A DNA stretch of 64,000 nt from Scatophagus argus (Eukaryota > Chordata > Actinopteri > Scatophagidae). The notes beneath the pieces are model-generated. The model was not told where the DNA came from. It saw only the letters and a program-made list of their open reading frames with translations, and did no database searches. This document shows, in pieces, positions 37,794 through 64,000 of this stretch (the stretch's first letter is position 1; every line of letters starts with the position of its first letter). The stretch spans positions 19,708,330-19,772,329 of the forward strand of contig NC_058497.1 in assembly GCF_020382885.2 (NCBI RefSeq), written 5' to 3'. The translations under genes were made by a program, and so were the position numbers.

Positions 37794-37801
37794 AATAAAA
37801 G
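37794..37801 (+). promoter_or_regulatory. hnf1b: weak TATA-like element of hnf1b
   Basis: AATAAAAG within CCAATAAAAGC, about 355 bases before the start codon. It could position transcription start near 37825. A TTTATAT near 37904 is an alternative. Confidence 0.3.
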
Positions 37802-38130
37802 CAGCAGTGCAGCAGTGTAAACACATGTCTGCCTCGGCCCAGAGCGGGCCTTATTCTGTCGATTTACATAAGGCTCCCATCAGCCGGCCCACTCATTATC
37901 ATGTTTTATATCCCCTGCACTCAGAAAGCATCATGGCAAAGCAGCTCCATCCTCCCCTTCAACAGGGAAGTGAAGCAGCTTCTCGGAGCAGGTGTCAGTA
38001 GCTGGTAACTCCCCACAACACTGGACTAGACAGGAAGAGAGGAACTTTATTTGACTTTTTCTGTTATTTCCCCATCCATCCATCCTCGCCTTTTTTCCCC
38101 CCTCTGCTGTAGCGCGCACCCAGCAGGCCT

Positions 38131-38145
38131 ATGTTGTGTTTTTAA
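38131..38145 (+). other. hnf1b: short upstream ORF overlapping an extended hnf1b start (TAATG)
   Basis: ATG TTG TGT TTT TAA encodes four residues. Its stop overlaps a second ATG (38145) that is in frame with the canonical hnf1b start and would add four residues (MFSK). Confidence 0.5.
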
Positions 38146-38156
38146 TGTTCTCTAAA

Positions 38157-52755
<14,599 letters not shown>

Positions 52756-53980
52756 GAGTGTCCACCTGACTTCCTCGGTGCCCGGCAACCCGAGCACATT
52801 TTTCCACCTTCTCACCGTGGTTTCCATGACACTTCTCTTAATAACCGGCAACGGCGCGGCTGGATGATGAGTCAGTCAACAAACGAGAGGAGTAACGACG
52901 GTGGGCCAGGCGGTGAATGAAGAGAAATGGTCGTGGATGAAAACGAAAACAAAAAAAAAAGAGAGAGAAAAAAAGAAACTCACTGCACCTGAAAGTGAAG
53001 AGACTGGATTCCCCTCGGTTGCACACAAATGATCAACAAGGATGTATGATTTTCACACAATCTTTAAAACAGTATTCAGTTTTTTTTATGCCCCTTTTTA
53101 AAGGAACAAAGACCAAGCACCCAAGCACCCAAAAACTGATATGGACTTGAATGAAGGCTCTGGGACAAGTTATATTAGACTGTGATTTAAGGTGGAAATA
53201 TGAAGACACACTGAAACTAATAGAGACAGTAATCAGCTTCTGTGAAGGCTGAAAGACTCAATGAAGACGGTTCACTCACAGCAAGTTACTGGACGGCTTT
53301 GACAGCTACACAAAATCGCCTTGCACATGAGCAGAACTGTCAGACAATCACAATAATCTGTATTGATCTTCTTACTGGCCTTTAAAGGAGTCTTCCATGT
53401 TATTCTTTCACACTCAGTTTACTGTGCTAGCACTAGTGCAGGCCCTGCATGTCAATGTCCTCCGTCGCTTGAGGGATTCCACATGTCGAGTTGTTCAATG
53501 TGTATACTGTGATTGAAAAGACTTTGACAATCGTGAAAGGACTATGCAATGCATCTATAGAAGTATGCAATGCTTTGTATAACTGGATTCTGCACAGAAC
53601 TCCACATACTTGAGACTGGAAATGAATATGCACTATCAGTGAAGACACCATCAATTATTGTATATTGGAGCTACCTGTAAAATAATATGAATCTAGAGGT
53701 CTGTGCGACAAATATGCCAAAGAGTAAGAGTGTAGCTGTAGGTACGACTCCTATTTGTCATCATGCCTCAAAAGTTAGCCTGCCGTATCTATAAACCAGC
53801 TTTGCCTTGGGGGGACTGACTCACACTCTTTTAACATGGCCCTTCCCCTTCTTGTTGTTTGCACACAGGTTCAGGTGAATTTCAGGAATGGGACTCACCC
53901 TCCTCTTCCCTCCCTCTCCCACTTCCTGCTACAATGTGAAGAGATGCCAAAATAAAATAAATATTTCTAATAACTCCTCA
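52756..53980 (+). other. hnf1b: hnf1b 3' UTR (putative)
   Basis: Runs from the stop codon to a pair of overlapping AATAAA signals at 53951-53961. It includes a purine-rich run near 52948-52978. Longer transcripts cannot be excluded. Confidence 0.55.
53951..53961 (+). terminator. hnf1b: poly(A) signals of hnf1b (two overlapping AATAAA)
   Basis: AATAAAATAAA gives two overlapping canonical hexamers, about 1.2 kb after the stop. No clear GT-rich element follows closely. Confidence 0.5.
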
Positions 53981-56900
53981 TCATAAATCATGGTGCAGGA
54001 CCCCCTAGTGAAATAGAATGAAAATATTGACAGGTATGCAGAAGCAAAACAGCCTTCTTACTCTGGCATTTTGTGAAGGAGATAGGCATGAAAGAGGACA
54101 ATGTTGTGACAGCAGCTGCTCTAATCATACAGGAATCCACAGAGACTGAGAAATGAAGGGGAGAGGAGCAGCTGCTGTGGGTACAGGCGCCCACTCAAAC
54201 ACTGTCAAGGCATGTCTAGATATAACGTGAAGCTTACTATGGCGTTCAATCATTCACATGAAGACTATTGGACTATTTGTGCTTATTAATCCAGAGTAGT
54301 AAACCATGCAGACATTAAGTGTAGGTTAGCTAGCTAACGGATGAACCGGCCATGTCTGTGTGTCTGCTCAGCCTCTGACTGAACTCACCAGTAACTCATC
54401 CAGGCTCTCTTTACGTTTTTAGCCTACCCCTTCATCTCTGATCATGTTTATGAAGCAGTCACTAACCGGGATATACAGTCACATCTTTCCACTGACTTCA
54501 GTCTGAACACAAAGCTACAGTTTAGCTAGCTGGACCAGAATGGGAAAGGTTGACACGGGAACCAAATTTGGCTTCAAGAATAGGTTTAGTGAACCACAAA
54601 GGCCATTTTGACTATCAAATCCCGAATGATTTAAATGTTGCAGATCCAGTCTCCTGTTCAATATTAGGTCATTACGTTGTTATTATTATGTTAGTTGGTC
54701 TGTGACTGTTATAGGCACATCAACTGCCATCTGATCAGAGGGCACTCATACTTGTGTGACAGGACATGATTTTTTCTCCTCCTAATGTATTATTTTTGTA
54801 TAAAATTGAAACCAATCATAAATCATTATTTATACTTTCTGAGAAATATTGATATTTCAAGTAAAAGTTTTTTTTTCCAAAATGAATTCATGGTATGATT
54901 ATTTTGTGTGCAACATAGATAGATAAATAGATGGAGTGGCTCAGTGCATTCAGTTTGTTTCTGACCTCTACAAAGATATTAAGGTGTTGCTATGTGCTAA
55001 GTAAACACTCTCTTTGAAGTTCATAGATCTGAAGTGCATGTTGCATTTTATGCAACAAGTGCCCTGAACCACACACATTTGAAGTGTGACATGAATATTT
55101 TTGGACTCTTTGACCTGCTATGGCTCATCTTAACAAAATCTCACTGCAATTGCATCTTTATTAAACAAATTTTATCACTACTTGGAAGCAGGAGAAACCA
55201 GTGGGAAACACAACACTGACACAGACATATTATCGACCTTTAAGTCGCTTATTTGCACATCTTGTAGTCATACAGCAACACTATAATTCATTTGGAGTCG
55301 TGTTTATGACCTCCTGATGAAGTTCAGTATTCACTCTCTTTTAGCTGTTTCTAGTGTCCACCAATATTTCCCAAGGGAAAATACGTGTCTGTTTACCTGC
55401 TAAACAGTCCGCTGCATTCACGAGGTAGTTGTTAACTTGAGTAGGTTGTGTATTGTGAGTTTTTAAAGCCTTTTTAGCTGAAAGCATCTGCCTGCTGCAG
55501 CCAAACAGTGAACAAAACAGCAAAACAATAATAATAATTATTATTATCTGGACAGCTAAAGAATGAGCAGAAACTCACTATAGAGCTCTGTACAAGTGAA
55601 ACCTGTCACTTCACACATTTTCATCTGATGGAATGAAAACATTCAATTTGCTTTGAAGACAAAGCCTTGAAACTTAAGTTTTGCAGGTCTTGGTGATGCA
55701 TCCATACTGCTTTTCTATCCCCATGCTGACCTGCAGCCTCCATCATGGAGCCCTGCTGAGGGAAGCCTTGTAATCCACTGATGTTGCTCTATTTGGTTTT
55801 CAATGGGGCCTTTGATTTTCAGACCCAGGAAGCCTCTAAAGATCTGACCAAGTCCCCTTTACTCTTTTCTCTAAAAGAAACTGAAGTACTTGGAGACTCA
55901 TTAGCATTTGTTAGAGTTTGAATTACAACGCTAAGCTCTCTAAACATGACATTTAATTCAGCAGTGAATCAGGGATTGAATACAAACTTGATTCACTAGG
56001 CACTGTATAATTTTATGACTGCAAACAGAGTTTATTTTACTGACCAATTAGTATAGGATAATATATAGTATAGCGTTATAGTATAAGGCTTAGTGTATTT
56101 ATGCTTTAGTTGTGCTTTATCCTGGTGCATTGTGAGTCTTGTTACTTGAGGAATAATCACACAAGCATGAGGTTTATTATTGTTTTCCTTTTGTTTCCTT
56201 TTCAATTTGTTCTGTCCCTACAACCTTCCACTAACTTTGTATCAAATACATCTGCATTTTTAATTTCTCAGCCATTTGATGTTTTCATTACATATAATAT
56301 GCCCATTATCAACCTACAGTGGCCCATTATGGAGCTGATTCAAAGTTTTGCGAGTAATTAGGTACACAAAGGTAAAGTTTTCAGGAGCTGCAGTTCTGTT
56401 TTAATCACATAGAACTTCTAGGGAAAATATTGTTTTCAATGTGATATGATCTTTCAGCAGAGGGCACTGTAATTGCAGACTACACCAATATTATTGATTA
56501 CTAAGAGGAAATTACACACTGCTAATTCAGGGGTGATAACATGTGGTGTTACTATAGTTTAAGAATTAAATTATCCTTTATTATCATTTCTTTTATAACT
56601 AATCTCAAGGTGAGAAACTAAAATCTGCAGCTCTTATGGTCACTTAAAGTACAAATGTCTTACTTAATATAGGGCTGGTGTTTTGTAAGGTGTCTGTGTT
56701 CAGGATCTGTTTAAACTCACAGAAGAATTCATTTGTCCACATGTTGAACAGCTATCATCATCCAGTAAGTTGAACTGAAGTGGACTTCAGTCTCCAGGAC
56801 CTCTGAACCAGGACTTGATTGCGTTTTTCCACCTCCTTCTCAGCTCTCCTGTTCAGCTTCCACCTGATCAAAGGGGGAAACTCTCAGGGACTCTCCCTTC

Positions 56901-58189
56901 ACCTCTCCAGCATGTCCTCAAAAACGTTTGATGTTCATCTCTTCCCCCATAATTCAAACTAGTTCATCGCTTTTTAATGGACTTAAGCCTGCACCAAGTT
57001 CAAACCATTGTAAAACTTATAGCAATAAAACTATAAATGCAGGCACAACAATCACTGAAACTGCTGCTGCACTGTTACTGCCACTAATATGAGTTCTATT
57101 GCTATTATTATGCAAATGTTAATATGTCTGTATGATGATATGGAAAACAGCTTAGGTTGTTCAGTTACAAAAAGATGATATCAGCCGATACCCAAGCTGT
57201 CTAAAACCGTCTCCCCTCAACAATGTCCTTCAGCTGGAGCGGCCGGGCTGGTCATAGTTCAGTAACTGCTCCAACTGCTGCCGTGAATGACATTGTTAAC
57301 TCACTTGTTAAAAAGCAACAATGTGCTTTGTAGCTCTGACCACAGCTTTTGGTAATGTAGATCGTAACATTTTGCTATAAGCTGCTCTCTGTGTGTTGTA
57401 ATGATTCCTTCGTTGGATTATGACATCTTTTTTATGGTGGAGCTTTTACGGATTGTTTCAGCCTACTACTGATCGTTATGATCTTGAGGGTAATCGTTAC
57501 AGTATTGATAAAATATATAGTAGATGTATATTATGAATTGCTCCACACAAGTGAAACAATCTGCAGAAACTTAGTAAAATTAGGTATAACTTTATCTCTA
57601 ATATCTAATAAATTTTATATTTTATATAAAATAGACTTGGCAGCGTGTTTTAGCAGTATGTGTTTATGTTGAATATATATTCATGTTGTATCTCTCATGT
57701 ACCTTTATCACTTAATATGTATTCTAATATTATGTAGTCACTTCAAGCATTGTATATTGTAGGTAATGAGGGTGTCATTGTAAGGCAATGGGCTTCCCTG
57801 TTTTAATTAAAGGCAAATTTAATGAAATATTCATGCAAAGTTGAAATGTTGACATCACAGTAACAATCTCAGTCTAACTAACATAACACAATTACTAAAC
57901 TACTTGATACTATGTCATTTATCCTGTATATCATGTCTGATAAGGTTGTCTTGTATGACGAGTACACCAGCATAACAGTGCAAATTATGAGTACATATGA
58001 ATATACCACACAGTCATATTCCATTAAAAGTATTATTTTAATTCCTGAAAGAAATTTTGTAATTGACAACCACAATGCAAGACATTTGTTTTTGAACATA
58101 AATTTCTGCTTGGATACAGCTGCAAAATCCAACCACTCTTCACTGTCTTTACATTCAAGAGAATTCAGCCAATTTTGTAAGTGATTTCT
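53981..58189. other. hnf1b-synrg intergenic spacer, nothing recognised
   Basis: AT-rich spacer. It holds a 20-base perfect palindrome of AAT/ATT units near 55528-55547 and several short chance frames. No ddx52-like helicase motif (such as DEAD or SAT) appears in the frames examined. Confidence 0.4.
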
Positions 58190-58800
58190 TTTAAACCTTT
58201 ATTTGTACAAGGTAAGGTGGCTGAACGTGAGTTTTCAGCAACTCCCTCTTAACAGTTTTGTAGAAAGACAGAAACAAAATAGACTAAATCAATAAATAAA
58301 TCTGACAATAGGGTACAAGCTCAGTGAAAGCAGTCACAGAGCGGCTGGCAGCAACAGAAACAGAAGAAGATGACACCTTGAGCGCATACGGTGAGGAAGA
58401 ACGTAACTCTGCAGCTGCGGTGTGCTGATGGCGACCGGTGGATTCAGCGCTGTCGAAGGCTCGAGAGGTCAACGCGAGGAGCGAGCTGACACCCGGGGAA
58501 CGGGGAGACAGAAAGTGGAAGCTGCAGGGTGAATGTGACCGTGTGTTTAGCAGAGCCAGAAGAAAGAGTACTACATCAACTCCAGCTGAGGCCCAAGGGG
58601 TTAATGGATAAGACTACCCAGCAGGGGTCAAGGGTCAGGAGGCCACTCTCTGCCAGGGCTAATTGGTCACTGCGACCAGGGTTAACGCCAACCTTTCTAT
58701 GGAGAAATACATGCGCATGTGTGGAGCTGCTGTGACAGGAGTCTTCCATCAAAAGGCCCCTGATCAAGGAGGCTTCTGTTGTGCTCTCGCACCATCAGGG
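58190..58800. other. GC-richer, CpG-containing patch in the spacer
   Basis: The stretch is clearly richer in G, C and CpG (for example gaccggtggattcagcgctg and tcaacgcgaggagcgagctg) than its AT-rich flanks. It has no coding resemblance. It could be an unannotated promoter or exon, or a relic. Confidence 0.35.
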
Positions 58801-61800
58801 AGATCAGTCAGGCCTCCGTAGTAACAATCAGTCCTGTTCAGCATACATCGCCACCAGCACCACCTACAGTGACAGCCAGGCTGCACTTTGGTGGCTTTTC
58901 ATCTCATATTATTTCATTTGGCACAACAAACAGAAACAGAAAACATATGTCAGTAATAATATCTTTAGTTCGATTTAGTCCTGAATTATAGATTACATAC
59001 TTTATTATTAAATTGATTTAGTATTAAATCCTGTAATTTAGGAGGTGGTGCTTAGTCTAAATCAAGTATCAGAAAACCATTCACTATAAATATAATACAT
59101 GCAAATTTCCTAGAGTATTTCATCAGTATGCAATTGGAAAAATGTAACATTTCTTTCATAGTATTAGTCGAGGCAAGACAGTAAGCCGAAGAAGAGATTA
59201 AGAAATTAAGAAGAGATTATTCAGTGAAGGCATTTTATCCAAATTCAGGTTACTTTTAATTAATCAACAAAATAACTGACTGAGACAGCCTCAACTATTC
59301 AGGAAGATGAACATTTTTAGACGTCCTGTCAGGAAGATCTCCACTGATACTTCATCCAGACTGTTCAGACTGCTGTTAGAAGTCTGTTGCAGGACAGCAG
59401 ACTGTGATACACTGCTAATAAGACGGGATAACGCACCCAACAAATGAGACATGTTTATGATTCTTTAGGTGGGATTACACCTGAAAGAAACAATATAGCT
59501 TAAATAAGTATTGAACATGTCCTCTGAATATTAGGGCCACATGGGGTGTTTCAGATGAGCCTGTGCAGGCAAAAGCAAGAGGCTATTTTGACCTGTTTTG
59601 ACTAAATTCGCTCAATTTGCATCTGAGGCTGAAAACCTGCAAGGACCCCTGGTACAGAGGAATCCTGGCAGATTGATGTTGTCATGCTGATGCTGTCACA
59701 GGCTTGATGTTGGACAGGTTAATGATTTATGAGGAATAGTGGGATACCCAGAATGGAACCTGGGTTAATGTTCACCTTCTCTCGCCAGACCTCCTCTCTA
59801 GGGGGGCTGCCCACGGCCAGTCCAGAGCCAAACGTCGAGGGGACGTGACTGACTGACTGACTGACTCGGCAGGCCTCCAGCCAAACCCGGCACACACAGC
59901 AGGGATGGGAGCCCACGCTCTGCTCTGAGAGGCCTGTGAATGGACTCAGAGAAGAGGACGGGACGAGAGACTGAAAATCCTTTACAGTCTTTTCAATGAG
60001 TCCCAAAAAAAAGCAGTAAAGAATAGTAGAAAATAATCTGAACTGTTGGAATGAGCTTACATTAACAAACCAAATACACAGGTGATAAATAAAGTCCTGT
60101 TCTCCTCAAAAAGCTTACCTGAAATGTACTGAGAACTGACTTTTTAAGTGAAGTAAAAATAAAATTTGGAGATGAACAAGAGTTTGACTTGAAGATGTCA
60201 TCCTGTAGGGCTGCAGTCAGGATTTAAGAAACTCCAGTCACGAGTTCAAGTTCCTCAACGCATCTCCGTCTCTTCATTTTTTATTATGCCAGTTTGGATG
60301 ATGCTTGTATGTTATCTTGTTGTTTCTTGTTTCATATTTTCCTCATTCAGCCAGCTGTTTAATCACATTTTCTCTGGATTGTAAGGTGGGGTGGTGAGAT
60401 TCTGAGTACTTCACAGTTGGTGCTAAATGTTTTTTTGTTTTTTTTTTTTTTTTGGATCGGATATTTCCAAATTCAAATCAGAAACTGCACCCATTGCATG
60501 CTCGATGCATTGGGCAGATGGATATGTTTCTTTAAGTACAAAATGGGTCGATACATGATGATATTCCGTAAAAGTAGGACATCATACTCTGTAGGCAAGG
60601 CTTTAGCCAGAATTTTAAAGTCATGAGCCGCCCCTTTATTTTTCACTAGCTGTGGCTCTTTAAGACCATCATTTGTTTTTAAAACTGGCTAATCTTCCTT
60701 TAATTGTTAGTCACTCTGAAGCCTAAATGGTTGCATTCGTCCCTCTGTCATGTACATGGACTCTGAATCATTGCTGCTGAAAAGAGCTGAACTATAGGAA
60801 AGGTTGAGGGCAGATCAGGTGATGGATGGCAGCGGGGCTTGTCATCCACTGCCTTACACTGCTCTCATTAAGCTGTAAATCTTTCACAACAACACACGCT
60901 AAGACAATGCCAGAGAGAGCTTTTCCTTGGTGCTCCACCTTGTCAGTGGTGTAACAATGAAATTGCCAACTGAATCACTTTGTTAGGACATACAATAGCC
61001 TCAATACTTCAAGTAGCCAGTAAAAATGTTGGAAAAGACATCAAGGAATAGATGGGTTACAGTTGGCTTGAAATACAGCAAAGAATAAAAATAGGCTACA
61101 CAATTAGTGTAGCATATACAAGTAATGAAAATGAAAATCAAAGATAGTATCTAATGACACATTTCAAACAAACCAACCCAAGAAAATAAATGTTGTAAAC
61201 ATTGATTACCATATGAATTTAATTTAATTAAGATATACAAATATTGTATGAGGGAACATTGATCATTAAAAACTAGGCAAAATTTTAAACCATAAATTCC
61301 AACATGTATTGTGACAAAGTCTAAAGACGTGGTATAGAAGCATAGGTGGTGTGGGGTAAAGATCTGGTGAACTTCATCTGCCCAAAATTCACACTAAAAT
61401 AAACTCTATTTGAAGCAGGTGTGGACAAAATTTGAAGATGCTGAAGAGAACTGTAGAAAATGTGCATCAAAAAAGTATCTAGAGTGTTGGCATTTGGCGT
61501 ATAGCAGCAAAACACTACTTTCCATAATTATGCCCCTGAAACGACAACTGACGAGTCGTCGTGTCCAACTCCTGCGTAGGTCTTTACAAACTGCAAATAA
61601 GCTAAACACCGACATCTACTGGAAAACTACGGGTATTGCAGCTAATCACCTGTATTTGGGAATTTGCTGCCCTGTGCTGTGCCTCTCAGGTAATTCTTCC
61701 TGCCAAGGTATCATTCCCTCTCCTTTTGTCAAGCTTGAAGAAATGTATTACAAGTAAAAGCAGCCCCTCATCATGCACCAGGAGACCCCTGGCAATGTGA

Positions 61801-62150
61801 CGATATATTTCTAACTAGATTACTTCAGCATTACTGTGTAGTTTGTATGTTACAGTTTTTAGTGTTGGCACAGCACTAAAACATCATATGTTTGTGGTGT
61901 TGCTGACCTGTGAAAACCTTTCATGAACAGTTTTGTTTTCAGCCTTGTGACATGCGTTTTCAATGAGTGTTTTGTAATACTCATGTGGAGTAAAAAGTGC
62001 AATATTTAAAATACAAGTTTACATGAAAAGAAAAAGCAAGTGCCTCAACTTTGCACATAAGTACATTACTTGAGTTACTGTACACCGCCCCTCTGTGAAT
62101 TAAAGTGTGGCGCTGGAGCAACAACATGGGAGTAGGAAGTGAGCTGTGCC
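58801..62150. other. intergenic spacer upstream of synrg
   Basis: AT-rich DNA with a GACT run at 59845-59867, a poly-T run near 60435-60454, and near 62035-62090 a short fragment (tgcacataagtacattactt) of the 'TTTTACTT' repeat. No gene was recognised. Confidence 0.4.
59845..59867. repeat. (GACT)n microsatellite
   Basis: About five GACT units. Confidence 0.8.
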
Positions 62151-62234
62151 TGACAGACAAGTGCCGGGGTTGAATTTCCCAAGCTAAAGCTCCGTCACTG
62201 CTGACATCATCTTCCTAATAGTGACTGCTGTTAT

Positions 62235-62247
62235 CAAGATGGCGCTG
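62235..62247 (+). promoter_or_regulatory. synrg: YY1-like motif spanning the synrg start codon
   Basis: CAAGATGGCGCTG matches the YY1 core AAGATGGCG and contains the presumed start codon. YY1 sites that overlap the start codon are known in a subset of vertebrate housekeeping genes and usually mark a short 5' UTR. Confidence 0.45.
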
Positions 62248-62273
62248 CGGCCAGGATCTGGGGGAGGCAGCAG
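62239..62273 (+). CDS. synrg: synrg (gamma-synergin) first coding exon, partial
   Basis: ATG opens the peptide MALRPGSGGGS, ending in phase 2 at a GT donor (62273/62274). This is the start of gamma-synergin as I recall it (MALRPGAGSGGGG in human), an AP-1 binding, EH-domain protein of clathrin-coated vesicles at the trans-Golgi. Only 11 complete codons are visible, so the call rests on this short match, on the position after hnf1b on the same strand (the order HNF1B, DDX52, SYNRG in human transcription direction) and on the strong start context. Downstream exons lie beyond 64000. Confidence 0.7.
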
Positions 62274-64000
62274 GTATTTTAGCCTTTTAAAATAAACTCT
62301 GTCGTCGAAAAATAAATAATTTGTGAAATATCCGCCTCTGGGTTCCGCTTAGCAACACGCTGGCCACACTAAAGTACCTGAAAGACAGCAGTGAAGGCTT
62401 GTTTTGTTGTCGAGGCAGGGTGATGAGATGAGATGGCTGGTTGTCAGGTGTCTCAGCCAACGTTATGTTACAGGGGAAGCTAACGTTAGCTAGCGAGCTG
62501 TTTCTGCTGCCTGTCATACTCAGAGTGGACCAAAAATAATGCCACAATGTTCATATACTTACAAATCTCATACGTCCTGGCGTCTGTATTTGTCATTTTG
62601 TCCGCAGCCCACGCTATCCACTTCTAAAACCTTTATGGAAAAGATAATGCACATCACTCTCTTGTAGCATTGTTGGGAAATAGCTAGCATCTGTACAGAC
62701 AGGCCTGTGAACGGCTGATATTGTTAATATATTAATATAAGCTTCGGCTTTCAGACTAATATGTTATCGGTCATGTAGCTATTTAGTGTCCTTGGTGCAC
62801 TACTGAGTATTTACGAAAGGGAGGCAGATGGAAAGTGAAAAACTTACAAAAACCTGCTAACATAATTAAGATTTTCGTTTCTGTCACACCAGATTCAGAG
62901 GCTTGCTGTGTTTCACAGCACATTGCTCTGCTTCATGTTTAACGAATTATTATTTACCGGACTACACAGACAACACTGTCACATACGTGTACTCCACATG
63001 TCTAAGCGGCGGGTCTTTGTAAATGTTTAGGAGGTATTCGCCTATCTTTTTAAGGCAGTGTGGTGATGGTCAGTGAAGGAGATGAAAAGGCCAGACTCAT
63101 GATTCTTTGATAAGCTGAACTCGAGCAGCTTGAATAATGAATATGGTGTGGTTACAAGCATCTCGACTAGCCAGGTGATACTGATCTGACAGGTGAAACC
63201 AAAGCCCTCCAGACTGTGGATGCGTGTAGGAAGTAGGAAAAAGCAGGTGTAATGTGAAGACCTGGGGTAACTGTTGTCCTCTTTTATATGCATGTCATTC
63301 TGCTGTCTGATAGACAGACATTGACTTGGACTATAATATATCTTGGCTTATGTCAGTATTGTTTGCTTGTACTGTGTCCACTCAGTGTTAATATGTAGGG
63401 TGTCAATCTGCTTTAATTTTTGAAACAGAAGAAGAAGAAACAGAAAAAATGACTTAATAATTCAGTCACAGGAAAGGGCAGGCATTTTTTTTCGCCCCAC
63501 CAATAAACTGTATATACTTTTAGCCTGGTGCATCTGTTTTCTGTAACATATTGAAATGTTTGCCAAATACAACGGATAAGAATGAAGGAATGAAGTTTTT
63601 GATAGTTTCTGTGCCGTGTGTTTTTCTGGCAGACATGGTAATACAGCAAGAATAAAGTAAAATGTGTTAAGAGTGCTTGAGTCGAAAGCCAGGAGGTGGA
63701 GCAGTAGTGCAGCGTATCAAACCTTCTTGACAGTTGAAACAGTTTTGTATGTATTGAAGGTAAATGTATCATCAAAGATAGTTAATTATCATTAATTTGC
63801 AGTAGCTGCATTTTCTCATTAAATGGTGACAGAGATACATGACATCAGTGGGCATGTGATCACATCATCACACATTTGACTTCATGAGGGTCAGATGATG
63901 TTGTATTGCCTGCTTCTCAAGAGTGTCTTACTGTGTGGTGGTTTGACTTTTCCAAGTTGGATTTATAACAGGAAATATAATCTATTCCTCGCTGGCTTTA
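62274..64000 (+). other. synrg: synrg intron 1 (partial), nothing else recognised
   Basis: Sequence after the first exon donor to the window end. No second synrg exon (expected to encode a Phe/Met/Pro-rich segment) was found. Open frames on the minus strand (62287-62547 and others) have no recognised domain. Confidence 0.5.

Noticed and set aside
59719-60006. 95-codon minus-strand open frame
   Set aside because: It is carried partly by the GACT microsatellite and has no recognisable domain.

Overview
This window is vertebrate nuclear DNA, almost certainly from a ray-finned fish. The clues are multi-exon genes with GT-AG introns, very compact introns in the aldolase gene (roughly 80-300 bp inside the coding part), AT-rich spacers with dinucleotide microsatellites, several dispersed repeats that look typical of teleosts, and protein sequences that are close to but not identical with mammalian orthologues. 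No bacterial, phage, CRISPR or intact autonomous mobile-element machinery was seen.

Layout. All six recognised genes read on the + strand. (1) 9-1444: the 3' half of an AGC-type protein kinase gene, rskr (SGK494), cut by the window start. (2) 4265-6897: a complete fructose-bisphosphate aldolase C-type gene, aldoc. (3) 8413-about 11990: srsf1, the two-RRM SR splicing factor, with a long 3' UTR holding a good candidate NMD-triggering intron. (4) 13174-about 15810: dynll2, the 89-residue dynein light chain, with a long 3' UTR. (5) 38157-about 53980: hnf1b, complete in nine coding exons (552 aa). (6) 62239 onward: the first coding exon of a gene best read as synrg (gamma-synergin), running out of the window.

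The main gene-poor stretch is 15.8-38.1 kb, between dynll2 and hnf1b. It holds diverged copies of several dispersed repeats, microsatellites, a weak minus-strand decayed gene (33446-33750), and near hnf1b candidate HNF1-like and HNF4-like sites. A second gene-poor stretch, 54-62.2 kb, separates hnf1b from synrg. In human the DDX52 gene lies between these two, and I see no trace of it here.

The genes are unrelated in pathway (kinase signalling, glycolysis, splicing, dynein cargo binding, kidney/liver/endoderm transcription, clathrin adaptor traffic). Their grouping is synteny: the orthologues all lie on the long arm of human chromosome 17 (17q11-q22). I found no undescribed biological system. 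The most useful second looks are the srsf1 3' UTR intron, the TAATG-coupled upstream ORF and liver-factor-like sites at hnf1b, two perfect palindromes in hnf1b introns, the decayed minus-strand gene, and the missing ddx52.
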